Positions 37,953 through 47,101 of a DNA stretch of 64,000 bases are shown in pieces. The notes beneath the pieces are model-generated. The model saw only the letters and a list, made by a program, of their open reading frames with translations. It made no database searches and was not told where the DNA came from. Within the stretch, counting starts at the first letter, position 1; each line of letters starts with the position of its first letter. The DNA is from an uncultured Oscillospiraceae bacterium (GTDB taxonomy: Bacteria > Bacillota > Clostridia > Oscillospirales > Oscillospiraceae): positions 1 through 64,000 of the forward strand of contig CATABD010000003.1 of NCBI GenBank assembly GCA_949494735.1, in the 5' to 3' direction. The translations under genes were made by a program, and so were the position numbers.

Positions 37953-39191
37953 TCAGTCGATGTAGTTCAGGGCCACGTTGCTCCACTCAGTAGCGGTCAG
38001 CTTGGCGAAGTCCTCTTCGGTGACCATGCTGTCCACCACCAGCTTGCCGGAAGCCATATCGGCCAGCTGGGCCTCGTACTCCGCGACGGTGTAGTTCTCC
38101 AGGCTCCAGGTCGCGGTGGGCAGACCCACGGCGTCGTCCTTGGCGCCCAGGGAGGTACCGTTGCCGCCGATGTCGGAGAAGGAGCCGTCATACACCTTGG
38201 CCACGGCCCACTGCACGGCGCTGGACAGGCCCTTCATGGCGGAGGTCACCACGGTCTCGGACTGGGAGGACTGGTCCACGTCCACGCCCACCACCAGGCC
38301 GTCGTTGGCGGCGGCGGCAGCGGCCACGGAGTTGAACATGGAACCGCCGCAGGCAAAGACGATCTCAGTGCCGTTGGAGTACCAGCCGTTCATCATGGTC
38401 TGCAGCTCGGGGGACGCCTGGAAAGCGGCGCCGTACTGCCAGGAGTAGTTCATCTCCACGGTCTTGCCCAGCTCCTTGGCGGCGTCGTTGGCGCCCTGCA
38501 CAAAGCCGTAGCCGAAGCGGCAGCAGGCGGGGTTGGTGCCGCCGCCGCCGCCGGTGAAGCCCAGCTTCTCAAAGCCTTCCTTGACCACGGCGTAACCGGC
38601 CAGATAGCCGCTCTGCTCCTCCTGGAAGGAGATGCCGGCCACGTTGTCCAGACCAATGGGGTAACCGTCGATGAAGATGAAGGGCACGTCGGGGAACTCG
38701 GCGGCGGCCTTCTTCAGGGCAGCCTCCTGCATGAAGCCGGCGCACACCACCACCTCGGCGCCACCAGTCACAGCGGCCTTCATGGCGTCGTAACGGTCAT
38801 CGTCGGTGGCGGCGTCGCCGTTGGCGGGCTGGTAGTACTTATAGCTCTTGCCGTTGGCGGCGGCGTACAGCTTCACGCCGTCGAAGGTGCCTTGGTTGAA
38901 GGACTTGTCCTTCAACTGGCCTACATCGGTGATGAAGGCCACCTGATACTTGTTGTCGGAGGAGGTCATCGTGTCGGCGATGTCGTCGGGATTGTCAGCG
39001 GCGGGGGCGGGGGGCTCCTCAGTGGGGGCCTGGGAAGGCTCGGCGCTCTGCTCCGTGCCGGCCTGGCTGGCGGGAGGTTCGCTGGCGCCCTGGGTGGGGT
39101 CGGGATCATTGTTGGCGCTGCAGGCGGCCAGGCTGAACACCATGACCAGAACCAGCAGCATCGCAAAGAGCTTTTTCATCGCGAATTTCAT
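37953..39191 (-). CDS. BMP-family nucleoside-binding lipoprotein
   Basis: Lipobox SLAACSAN; VAFITDVGQLKDKSFNQGTFDGVK. Confidence 0.95.
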   Translation of the reverse strand: MKFAMKKLFAMLLVLVMVFSLAACSANNDPDPTQGASEPPASQAGTEQSAEPSQAPTEEPPAPAADNPDDIADTMTSSDNKYQVAFITDVGQLKDKSFNQGTFDGVKLYAAANGKSYKYYQPANGDAATDDDRYDAMKAAVTGGAEVVVCAGFMQEAALKKAAAEFPDVPFIFIDGYPIGLDNVAGISFQEEQSGYLAGYAVVKEGFEKLGFTGGGGGTNPACCRFGYGFVQGANDAAKELGKTVEMNYSWQYGAAFQASPELQTMMNGWYSNGTEIVFACGGSMFNSVAAAAAANDGLVVGVDVDQSSQSETVVTSAMKGLSSAVQWAVAKVYDGSFSDIGGNGTSLGAKDDAVGLPTATWSLENYTVAEYEAQLADMASGKLVVDSMVTEEDFAKLTATEWSNVALNYID

Positions 39192-39287
39192 CCTTTCTTT
39201 TCATCTGTTCCAGACGGCGGGGCCGTCTGCGCTCCATATCCGAGGGCACGAACACAGCATCTGCGCGCCGTCCCAGCGGACGTGCCC

Positions 39288-39316
39288 ATTATATCGCGTC
39301 TGTGGGCAAAATACAA
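39288..39316 (-). promoter_or_regulatory. Sigma-A promoter of nucleoside transporter operon
   Basis: Minus strand TTGTAT-N17-TATAAT. Confidence 0.65.
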
Positions 39317-39369
39317 GGTTTATTTGCGATGTACACGAACTTTTCACAAAATCAGACAAATTACACCGC

Positions 39370-40053
39370 TCAATATCCCTGCGCCTGCTGCCCTTTCACC
39401 AGCTTGACGATGCGGCTGGTACCCAGCCGGTCCGCCCCCAGCTCCAAAAAGTCCACCGCGTCCTGGAGGCTGGAGATGCCCCCTGCGGCCTTGATTTTTA
39501 CGTGTGGGGCCACGTTGGCCTTGAACAGCGCCACATCCTCCCGTGTCGCCCCGGCAGAGGAGAACCCGGTGGAGGTCTTGATGTAGTCCGCTCCGCTCTC
39601 CGACACGATCTGGCACAGCTTCACCTTCTCCTCCCGGGTAAGCAGGCAGGTCTCAATGATGACCTTGAGCACCAGCTCCCCGCACGCCTCCTTGACCGCG
39701 CGGATCTCGGCCAGAAGGTCGTCCCACCGGCCGTCCTTGGCCCAGCCGATATTGATGACCATGTCGATCTCGCGGGCCCCGTTGGCAATGGCGTCCTGGG
39801 CTTCAAACACCTTGACGGCGGTGGTGGAGTAGCCGTTGGGGAAGCCGATGACGGTGCACACCGGGAGCCTGTCCCCCAGGTAGTCCGCCGCCCGCTTCAC
39901 ATAGCCGGCCGGGATGCACACGCTGGCGCAGCCATAGGCGGCCCCGTCGTCGCAGACTTGTTTGATCTCCTCCCAGGTAGCGGTCTGGGTAAGCAGAGTG
40001 TGGTCTACGGCGGCCAGAATGGTCTTGTTGTCCATTGGAATCACCTCATACAT
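39370..40053 (-). CDS. deoC: Deoxyribose-phosphate aldolase
   Basis: [56 protein letters not shown]. Confidence 0.96.
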   Translation of the reverse strand: MYEVIPMDNKTILAAVDHTLLTQTATWEEIKQVCDDGAAYGCASVCIPAGYVKRAADYLGDRLPVCTVIGFPNGYSTTAVKVFEAQDAIANGAREIDMVINIGWAKDGRWDDLLAEIRAVKEACGELVLKVIIETCLLTREEKVKLCQIVSESGADYIKTSTGFSSAGATREDVALFKANVAPHVKIKAAGGISSLQDAVDFLELGADRLGTSRIVKLVKGQQAQGY

Positions 40054-40244
40054 TATAATATAATGTTATTGTACTATGCGCGGGCCGGAAAAGCAAGCCT
40101 CTCTCCTATTTCCCCGCAAATTTGCCCGACGCAACGGGCGGTTGTCAGATTATACACTATTTTTGGTTGCCATCTCCGCCGCTTTTTGCTATGATACCCC
40201 TGTCCAACAGGCGCCGGACAGTCTTTTTTCGGAGGTATCACTAC

Positions 40245-41072
40245 ATGGATTTTCGCGACCGTTTATTTGACCTGCGCCGTCAGGCGGGCCTGTCCCAGGA
40301 GGAGCTTGCCAATCTCCTGGGGCTCACCCGGCAGGCGGTGCAGAAGTGGGAGGCGGGCACATCCCGCCCGGATATGGACAACCTGACCGCCCTGTCCAAC
40401 TATTTTCACGTCTCCCTGGACTACCTGGTGACGGGCCGGGACGCGGCTTACTGCCCTCCCCCGCCGGAGTGCGAACCTGCTCCCCCGTCCCAGCCCGCCT
40501 CAACCATCGTCCACCACTACTATCACGAGGGCTGGCATTACGAGTATAAGAGCGAGCGTACCCTGTTCGGCCTGCCCCTGATCCACGTGAATATCGGGCG
40601 CAGGGATCACTGGGCCCGGGGAATTATCGCCATCGGAAACATCGCCACGGGGTTTGTGTCCCTGGGGGGCGTGGCCGCAGGGCTGTTCTCCCTGGGCGGG
40701 GTGAGCTTCGGACTGCTGCTGGCCCTGGGTGCGGTGTCCCTGGGCGCGGTGTCCATCGGCGGAGTGGCGCTGGGCCTGCTGGCCTGGGGCGGCGTTGCTC
40801 TGGGCTGGCTGGCGGTGGGGGGCGTGGCCTGCGGCGTCTATGCTGCCGGAGGCATAGTTGCGGCCTCCCGGGTGGCGGTGGGCGGCGTGGTGTCCGCGCC
40901 CCTGGCCATCGGGCAGGTGGCGGACGGCGCAAAAACCATCCTCGTGCCCCTGGAGGGGCTTTCGGATGAGGCTTGGGCCGAGGCCCATAAGGCCATCACC
41001 GAAGCCTGCCCCAACGCGCCCTTCTTTGTGACCCGGCTGCTCAAATTCTTTGTTTGGGCTGAGATGCGCTGA
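40245..41072 (+). CDS. XRE-family HTH protein with C-terminal Gly-rich decapeptide-repeat domain
   Basis: FDLRRQAGLSQEELANLLGLTRQAVQKWEAGTSRPDMDNL HTH; repeats LGGVAAGLFS/LGGVSFGLLL/IGGVALGLLA/WGGVALGWLA/VGGVACGVYA. Confidence 0.88.
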   Translation: MDFRDRLFDLRRQAGLSQEELANLLGLTRQAVQKWEAGTSRPDMDNLTALSNYFHVSLDYLVTGRDAAYCPPPPECEPAPPSQPASTIVHHYYHEGWHYEYKSERTLFGLPLIHVNIGRRDHWARGIIAIGNIATGFVSLGGVAAGLFSLGGVSFGLLLALGAVSLGAVSIGGVALGLLAWGGVALGWLAVGGVACGVYAAGGIVAASRVAVGGVVSAPLAIGQVADGAKTILVPLEGLSDEAWAEAHKAITEACPNAPFFVTRLLKFFVWAEMR

Positions 41073-41077
41073 AAATT

Positions 41078-41115
41078 CCCGGCAGGTTGTGTTTCCAGCC
41101 TGCCGGAGTTTTTTT
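41078..41115 (+). terminator. Intrinsic terminator after HTH-repeat gene
   Basis: CCGGCAGG-N12-CCTGCCGG then agT7. Confidence 0.8.
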
Positions 41116-41217
41116 GCCCGTTTTCAAATAATGATTGATTTTTGACAAAATTACCGCCATTGCATTCAACCATTGTTTTTGCTATGATACAACCATCAAG
41201 CGAATTGAGGTGGTCTT

Positions 41218-42165
41218 ATGGCCAATATACTGAGCGAACGCATCGCTGAACTGCGCCGGGAACGGGGCCTCACCCAGGAGCAGCTGGGCCAGCCGCTGGG
41301 TGTGTCCGCCCAGGCGGTGAGCAAATGGGAAAAGGGCGGCGCGCCAGACGTGGAGCTCCTCCCCGCCCTGGCCGACCGGCTGGGCGTGACCATCGACGCC
41401 CTTTTTGGCCGGGAAGGCGGGGCGGTGGAGGACATGGAAGGCACGCTGATTCGGTGGCTTATATCTCTCCCCGAGGGACAGCGCATTAGTGAATTGTGCC
41501 GTCTGGCATGGTCGTCCTCCCGCGCCATCATGAACCACTGTATGGATACCGTCACTATGCCGGAGCTGAAGTATTCCGAGGGCTGCACCGTCAGGGTTGG
41601 CGGCGAAGATGTTCTGCTGCGGGTGGCGGTGGATATCAAGGAGGGCCTTCTCTTTGGCGTGGGATCGGAGGAGCTGTCCTTCATGTCCATCTGGCCCAGG
41701 CCGGAGGCAGGCTACGCCGCCTATTTCGCCGACCGCGGCCTCTGCCGCCGCCTCTTCGCCCTTCTGGCCCGGCCGGGCTGTCTGGAGCTGATGGAGCGGC
41801 TTCACGACGATCTCGCCGCCCGCTACTATGTGCCGGAGGTACTGGCCAAGCAGCTGGACCAACCCCCGGAGCAGACGGCGGAGCTGCTGGCCGGTATGGC
41901 CGAGCTGAAACTGGTGAAAAAGCTGGATCTGGAGATGGAAAGCGGCTCCGTCAGCGCCTATATCGTCCACGAGAACTGGGCCTTCACCCCCTTCCTGCTC
42001 TTCACCCGGTGCCTGCTGGAAAAAAGCGATGCCTTCTACCTGCTCTGGGATGACCACGACGAGCCGGAGCTGCCCCGCAGCCCCGACGCCGCCATCTATG
42101 GCCGCCTGACTGCGGAGGGCCTGCCCAACATAAACCGGAACCCACACAAAGGAGAATCGAAATGA
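41218..42165 (+). CDS. XRE-family HTH regulator with large C-terminal domain
   Basis: IAELRRERGLTQEQLGQPLGVSAQAVSKWEKGGAPDVELLPALADRLGVTIDALFG. Confidence 0.9.
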   Translation: MANILSERIAELRRERGLTQEQLGQPLGVSAQAVSKWEKGGAPDVELLPALADRLGVTIDALFGREGGAVEDMEGTLIRWLISLPEGQRISELCRLAWSSSRAIMNHCMDTVTMPELKYSEGCTVRVGGEDVLLRVAVDIKEGLLFGVGSEELSFMSIWPRPEAGYAAYFADRGLCRRLFALLARPGCLELMERLHDDLAARYYVPEVLAKQLDQPPEQTAELLAGMAELKLVKKLDLEMESGSVSAYIVHENWAFTPFLLFTRCLLEKSDAFYLLWDDHDEPELPRSPDAAIYGRLTAEGLPNINRNPHKGESK

Positions 42166-43886
42166 ACCTGAAGCCCAAAAAGAGTCCCGCCGCCCGGCAG
42201 TATTACCAATCCTTTTACCAAGGGAACCGCCTGCGCTTTGTGCTGGCCCTGCTCCTGATCATCCTGTCCTTCCCGCAAAACCTCATCGGCTCCTGGCTGC
42301 TGGGCGAGGTCATCGACGTGGTGGCCGCCAGGGATCTGGAGTGGTTGTGGCGGACGCTGGTATTCGCCATCGTATTTCTCGCCGCCGTGTTTGTGATTGA
42401 CCTGGCCATGTACCGCACCAAATCCACTTTCGTCCACCGGGCCCTGGCCCAGTACAAGTCATTGGCCTTCCGCAACCTGTCGGAGAAGAGCATCAGCGCC
42501 TTTTCCCGGGAAAACACTGGCCGCTACATCTCCGTGCTCACCAATGACGTGAGTTCCGTGGAGGAAAACTACCTCAAACGTACTTTTCTGCTGGTCTACT
42601 ACATTCTGCTCTTCTTCGGCGCCCTGGGCATGATGTTTTGGTACAGCCCGGTCCTGGCTGTCGCCACCATCGTGCTCGCCCTCTTCCCCCTGGCGGCCTC
42701 CCTGCTCCTGGGCAAGGAACTGGCGGTGCGGGAAAAGGCGGTAAGCGACAAGAACGAGGGCTTCGTGGCCCAGCTCAAGGACCTGCTGTCCGGCTTTTCC
42801 GTCATCAAGAGCTTCAAGGCCGAGGGGGAGGCCCAGCGGATGTTTGACGCCGCTAACCGCGACGTGGAGGAGGGCAAGCGCCGCCGCTACTGGTGGGAAT
42901 GTCTGCTCACGGCGGTGAGCCAGAGCCTGTGTTCCGAGGCCCTCCAGTTCGGCATCTTTTTCCTGGGGGCGTTCCTGGCCATCCGGGGGGACATCACCGC
43001 AGGCACGGTTCTCATCTTTGTCAACCTGTGTAACTTTGTCATCATGCCCATCAACATCATTCCCCAGTACCTGGCCAGCCGCAAGGCCGCCCAGGCCCTC
43101 ATCGAAAAGCTGGCCCAGGTCACCGAGGAGAACGCCGGGCGCTCCGGCGAGGCCATCCTCCCGGTGCTCAATGAGGCCATCTCCCTAGACCACGTGACCT
43201 TTGGCTATGAGCCGGACAAGCCGGTGCTTCAGGACATCTCCCTCCGGCTGGAGCCGGGCAAAAAGTATGCCATCGTGGGCGGCTCCGGGTCGGGCAAGTC
43301 CACCCTGCTCAACCTGCTCATGGGCGCTTACGACGGTTATGACGGCTCCATCTCCATCGACGGCCGGGAACTGCGGGAGATAGACACCGACAGCCTGTAT
43401 GACCTGATGAGCCTCATCGGCCAGAGCGTATTCCTATTCGACGACACCATCCGCCGCAATATCACCATGTTCCGGGAGTTCCCCGACGGGCAGGTAGACG
43501 AAGCTGTCAAGCGTTCCGGCCTGTCAGAGCTTCTCTCCCAGCGGGGCGAGGACTACCGATGCGGCGAGAACGGCGTGGGCCTGTCCGGCGGCGAGCGCCA
43601 GCGGGTGTCCATCGCCCGCTGCCTGCTCCGGGGCGCGCCGGTGCTGCTGCTGGACGAGGCCACCGCCTCCCTGGACAACCAGACCTCCTTCGCCGTCACC
43701 GACGCCATCCTCCACCTGGACGGCCTCACCCGGGTGGTGGTCACCCACCGGCTGGACGAGGCGCTTATGGCCCAGTACGACGAGATTATCGTGATGCGAA
43801 GCGGCAAGATTCAGGAGCGCGGCAGTTTTGACCAGCTCATGGATCAGAAGGGCTTCTTCTATTCCCTGTTCACCCTGGCGGCATAA
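42162..43886 (+). CDS. ABC transporter, fused permease/ATP-binding protein
   Basis: TM domain plus GGSGSGKSTLLNLLMGAY, LSGGERQRVSIARCLLRGAPVLLLDEATASLD. Confidence 0.94.
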   Translation: MNLKPKKSPAARQYYQSFYQGNRLRFVLALLLIILSFPQNLIGSWLLGEVIDVVAARDLEWLWRTLVFAIVFLAAVFVIDLAMYRTKSTFVHRALAQYKSLAFRNLSEKSISAFSRENTGRYISVLTNDVSSVEENYLKRTFLLVYYILLFFGALGMMFWYSPVLAVATIVLALFPLAASLLLGKELAVREKAVSDKNEGFVAQLKDLLSGFSVIKSFKAEGEAQRMFDAANRDVEEGKRRRYWWECLLTAVSQSLCSEALQFGIFFLGAFLAIRGDITAGTVLIFVNLCNFVIMPINIIPQYLASRKAAQALIEKLAQVTEENAGRSGEAILPVLNEAISLDHVTFGYEPDKPVLQDISLRLEPGKKYAIVGGSGSGKSTLLNLLMGAYDGYDGSISIDGRELREIDTDSLYDLMSLIGQSVFLFDDTIRRNITMFREFPDGQVDEAVKRSGLSELLSQRGEDYRCGENGVGLSGGERQRVSIARCLLRGAPVLLLDEATASLDNQTSFAVTDAILHLDGLTRVVVTHRLDEALMAQYDEIIVMRSGKIQERGSFDQLMDQKGFFYSLFTLAA

Positions 43887-43925
43887 ACAGAACCGGGCGG
43901 CTGTTTGGCCGCCCGGTTCTGTTTA
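43885..43925. terminator. Bidirectional terminator, 17-bp stem
   Basis: AAACAGAACCGGGCGGC-N6-GCCGCCCGGTTCTGTTT. Confidence 0.8.
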
Positions 43926-45074
43926 ATGATCCAGCAGCTTGGCAATAACGGTGCGGTGCACCTTCATGGCGCTCTTTGGGCAGAATTCCTGACAGCAGAA
44001 GCAGCGGATACACGCCTTGCGGTCGATGCGGGGTTTTTTGTCCACCATGGTAATGGCCTTGGCCGGGCATACATCCCTGCACTCGCCGCACCCCACGCAC
44101 TCCGCCTTTTTCACCACAGGCCGCTGGGACAGCGCCCAGTTCATCACAGACCCCTTCAACCGGCCGAACAGGCTCTTGCCGTCTCCCTGGAACAGGTGGC
44201 TGTTGCCGGTGGTGATGCGCTGAAAGTCCGGGATAGCAAAGGCGGCGGGGTCGCCTTCCACCGTCAGCTCCGACTCCGAAGCGGGGATGAGCCCCCGTTC
44301 CAGCGCTGCCTCCAGGGTGGGCACCTCCTCCCGCTTCAAGCCGATGAGCCCGGCGCACACCAGGTCCGCCTTGTGGGGGCTCCCCGCCGCCAGCAGCGCC
44401 CCCATATGCCGGGGCGTGCCGCCGGTGGGCCCGTTCCCCTCCATGCACTCCACTGCGTCCACAATGGTGAGGCGGGGCTTGAAATACTCGTCCAAATCCA
44501 CAATCATCCGGGCAAAATCCCGGGGATCAGGATACCGAAAGTGGCATTCCGGCTTCATGGTGCCGGGAATGGCCCCAAACATGTTTTTCGCCCCGCAGGT
44601 CATGGCCATCATCCCGTGGGTCTTGAGCTTGCACAGGTTGATGATCGCGTCCGCATCACCCAGCCATGCGGTATACTTGAACTGGCGGCATACCTTTCCC
44701 TCTGGGAAATGTGCCTCCCGCTCCCCGAAATCCTGGTTGAGCCTCCCGCCCGCCTGCTCTGCCGCCCTCATGCCGGTGGCGGCGTACACCCGGTTCACGT
44801 AGGCGGCGTTATACAGCCCTCCGGGGCTGTCCCCCACCACCACGTCCGCCCCCTGCGCCCTCAGCAGCTTCACCAGAGCGCAGAGAAGTCCGGGGTGGGT
44901 GGTGGCCGCCTTTTCCGGCTTGGCAAAGGTCACCAGGTTCACCTTGATGGCAATTTTCGTCCCCGGGCGCACCCAATCCAGCCCGCCCAGCGGCTTCATC
45001 ACCCGCTCCAGTGCCGGCATGGCCTCTGCCTCAGTATAATCTGGGCAGGAAACAATTACAACGTCAGGCTTCAC
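43923..45074 (-). CDS. DUF362 domain protein with C-terminal 2x[4Fe-4S] ferredoxin domain
   Basis: CVGCGECRDVCPAKA and CIRCFCCQEFCP motifs; DUF362-like N-terminus. Confidence 0.9.
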   Translation of the reverse strand: MKPDVVIVSCPDYTEAEAMPALERVMKPLGGLDWVRPGTKIAIKVNLVTFAKPEKAATTHPGLLCALVKLLRAQGADVVVGDSPGGLYNAAYVNRVYAATGMRAAEQAGGRLNQDFGEREAHFPEGKVCRQFKYTAWLGDADAIINLCKLKTHGMMAMTCGAKNMFGAIPGTMKPECHFRYPDPRDFARMIVDLDEYFKPRLTIVDAVECMEGNGPTGGTPRHMGALLAAGSPHKADLVCAGLIGLKREEVPTLEAALERGLIPASESELTVEGDPAAFAIPDFQRITTGNSHLFQGDGKSLFGRLKGSVMNWALSQRPVVKKAECVGCGECRDVCPAKAITMVDKKPRIDRKACIRCFCCQEFCPKSAMKVHRTVIAKLLDH

Positions 45075-45092
45075 AATTTTTCACCTCTACCG

Positions 45093-45123
45093 AAAAAGGC
45101 TGCCGCAGCTGCGGCAGCCTTTT
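45093..45123 (-). terminator. Terminator downstream of ispH-rpsA
   Basis: AAAAGGCTGCCGCAGCTGCGGCAGCCTTTT palindrome. Confidence 0.8.
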
Positions 45124-45142
45124 CCAATTCTAAAATGGGAGC

Positions 45143-47101
45143 TTACTCCTCCGCCGGGGCCTCGTCCGCTTCCTCGTCCTCATCCACAGAACCGGACTCC
45201 AGCAGAGCACGGATAGACAGAGACACCTTCTTGTGCTCCTCATCAATGGCGGTAATTTTGGCATCCACAGTGTCGCCCTCGCGCACCACATCCTCGGGCT
45301 TCTCCACCCGATGGTCGGCCAGCTGGGAGATATGGATCAACCCGTCCACACCGGGGACAATCTCGGCAAAAGCGCCGAAGGTCATCAGCTTGACAATACG
45401 CACGCTGGCCACATCGCCCACAGCATACTTGTCGGTAAACACAGTCCAGGGTTCCTGACTGTGATCCTTCACGCCCAGAGAGATCTTCTTCTTATCCGGG
45501 TCGAAGGAGATGACATACACCTCAATGGGGTCGCCCACACTGACCACCTCGGAGGGGGTCTTGATGCGGGACCAGGACAGTTCGGAGATGTGAACCATGC
45601 CGTCCACGCCGCCGATGTCCACAAACGCGCCATAGGAGGTGAGGCTCTTGACGGTGCCGCTGTAGCGCTTGCCCACCTCGATGTTATCCCAAATGGCAGC
45701 GGCGGCGGCGGCACGGGCCTCGGCGGCCACGGCGCGGATGGAACCCACCACGCGGCGGCGGGCGCGGTTCACCTCAGTGATGCGCAGCTGTACACGGGTC
45801 TTGACCATCTCGGACAGGTCGGCGCCGCGGGGCTTGCCGGACTGGGAGGCAGGGATAAACACGCGGATGCCCTTGACGCTGGCCACCAGGCCGCCCTTGT
45901 TTTCCTCGGTAATCACGCCCTCCAGAACGTCCTTATTCTCCACGGCGTTCTCCACGGTTTCCCAGTTCTTATCGGCGTCCAGGCGCTTTTTGGACAGCTT
46001 GACCACGCAGTCCCGGTCGCTGACCAGCATAACGATGGCCTCAATCTCCTCGCCCACCTTGGCCAGTTCCTCCACCTTTACGTCGGGGTCGTCGCTCAGC
46101 TCGGACAGGGGAATGGTGCCGGGGTACTTGACGCCCAGCTCCACCTGCACCTCAGTGGGCGTGATGGCCGCGACTGTTCCAGTGACCCGATCCCCCGTAT
46201 TCAAAATTTTGAACGACTCCTCCAGCATCTCCGCGAAGGACTGTTCAATCTCCATAATTTCATCGCTCATTTTGTTGCTGACCTCCTTTATTATCCACTC
46301 CGGCGTGGATGCGCCGGCAGTGATCCCAAGCGTACCGATCCGGCCGAACTGTTCCCGGTCCACACCCCTTCCCTGCTCCACCTGCACCACAACAGGGCAG
46401 CGGCTGGCGCACAGCTGGGTGAGCTTCCTGGTGTTGGAGCTTTTCTGATCGCCGATGACGATCATGGCGTCGCATTGACCGGCCAATTCCAAGGCCTCTG
46501 ATTGCCGCCTGGACGTAGCATTACATATTGTATCAAAAAATTCCGCGTTTGTACACACTTTTTTTGTGTTTTCCACGATTTTTTCCCACTTTGACAAAAT
46601 CGCCGTGGTTTGGGACACAAATGTCAGGGACAAGCCGGAAAATTCCGGCTCTTTTTTCATGATTTGTTCCAGCTCATCCCAGCCGGACACCACCCTTCCC
46701 CGGGCGGTGCATCCTAAAATCCCCAAAATTTCCGGGTGGTCGGCCTCTCCCACGATGACGGGGATCCGCCCCCGCGCCTCCGCCTCCCGGACAATCTCGT
46801 GTATGCGGGTAACGTTGGGGCAAGTGGCGTCCAGCACCCGGCAGCCCCGCGCCTCCAGCGCCCGGAACGTACTGTCCGGCTCCCCGTGGGCGCGGATCAG
46901 CACCGTCTCCCCCAAAGGAACCTCCTCCGGCGAGGAGACGGTGGCCGCCCCCATATCCTCCAGCCGCCGGATCACGTGGTCGTTATGAGTGATATGGCCC
47001 AGCAGGTACACCGGTCCCCGGGCGGCGGCCTTCTCCGCCAGCTCCACCGCCCGGCGCACCCCATAGCAGAACCCGGCGCTCTTGGCAACCTTTACAATCA
47101 T
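45143..47101 (-). CDS. ispH-rpsA: Fused 4-hydroxy-3-methylbut-2-enyl diphosphate reductase / ribosomal protein S1
   Basis: IspH: AKSAGFCYGVRRAVELAE, DATCPNV, QTTAI, ITAGASTPEWIIKEV; then four S1 domains (e.g. SGTVKSLTSYGAFVDIGGVDGMVHISELSW). Confidence 0.96.
   Translation of the reverse strand: MIVKVAKSAGFCYGVRRAVELAEKAAARGPVYLLGHITHNDHVIRRLEDMGAATVSSPEEVPLGETVLIRAHGEPDSTFRALEARGCRVLDATCPNVTRIHEIVREAEARGRIPVIVGEADHPEILGILGCTARGRVVSGWDELEQIMKKEPEFSGLSLTFVSQTTAILSKWEKIVENTKKVCTNAEFFDTICNATSRRQSEALELAGQCDAMIVIGDQKSSNTRKLTQLCASRCPVVVQVEQGRGVDREQFGRIGTLGITAGASTPEWIIKEVSNKMSDEIMEIEQSFAEMLEESFKILNTGDRVTGTVAAITPTEVQVELGVKYPGTIPLSELSDDPDVKVEELAKVGEEIEAIVMLVSDRDCVVKLSKKRLDADKNWETVENAVENKDVLEGVITEENKGGLVASVKGIRVFIPASQSGKPRGADLSEMVKTRVQLRITEVNRARRRVVGSIRAVAAEARAAAAAAIWDNIEVGKRYSGTVKSLTSYGAFVDIGGVDGMVHISELSWSRIKTPSEVVSVGDPIEVYVISFDPDKKKISLGVKDHSQEPWTVFTDKYAVGDVASVRIVKLMTFGAFAEIVPGVDGLIHISQLADHRVEKPEDVVREGDTVDAKITAIDEEHKKVSLSIRALLESGSVDEDEEADEAPAEE
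46270..46288 (-). promoter_or_regulatory. Internal Shine-Dalgarno and ATG in ispH-rpsA for possible free S1 translation
   Basis: Minus strand AAGGAGGTCAGCAACAAAATG; AAGGAGGT, 10-nt spacing, ATG = Met of MSDEIMEIEQ. Confidence 0.6.

Noticed and set aside
39192-39287. Purine or other known riboswitch upstream of the BMP operon
   Set aside because: None of the conserved purine-riboswitch junction/loop sequences visible; apparent P1 arm lies between the -10 and the predicted TSS
35571-39407. 1278-aa plus-strand ORF
   Set aside because: Antisense shadow ORF of the GC-rich nucleoside transporter genes; low-complexity His/Gly/Val-rich translation, and the opposite strand carries clear homologues
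41182-42147. 321-aa minus-strand ORF opposite the second HTH gene
   Set aside because: The opposite strand encodes a clear XRE regulator with RBS and promoter; this frame is a GC-driven shadow
43923-45074. DUF362/ferredoxin protein as a novel system
   Set aside because: Single stand-alone gene of a widespread uncharacterised family; no unusual neighbourhood
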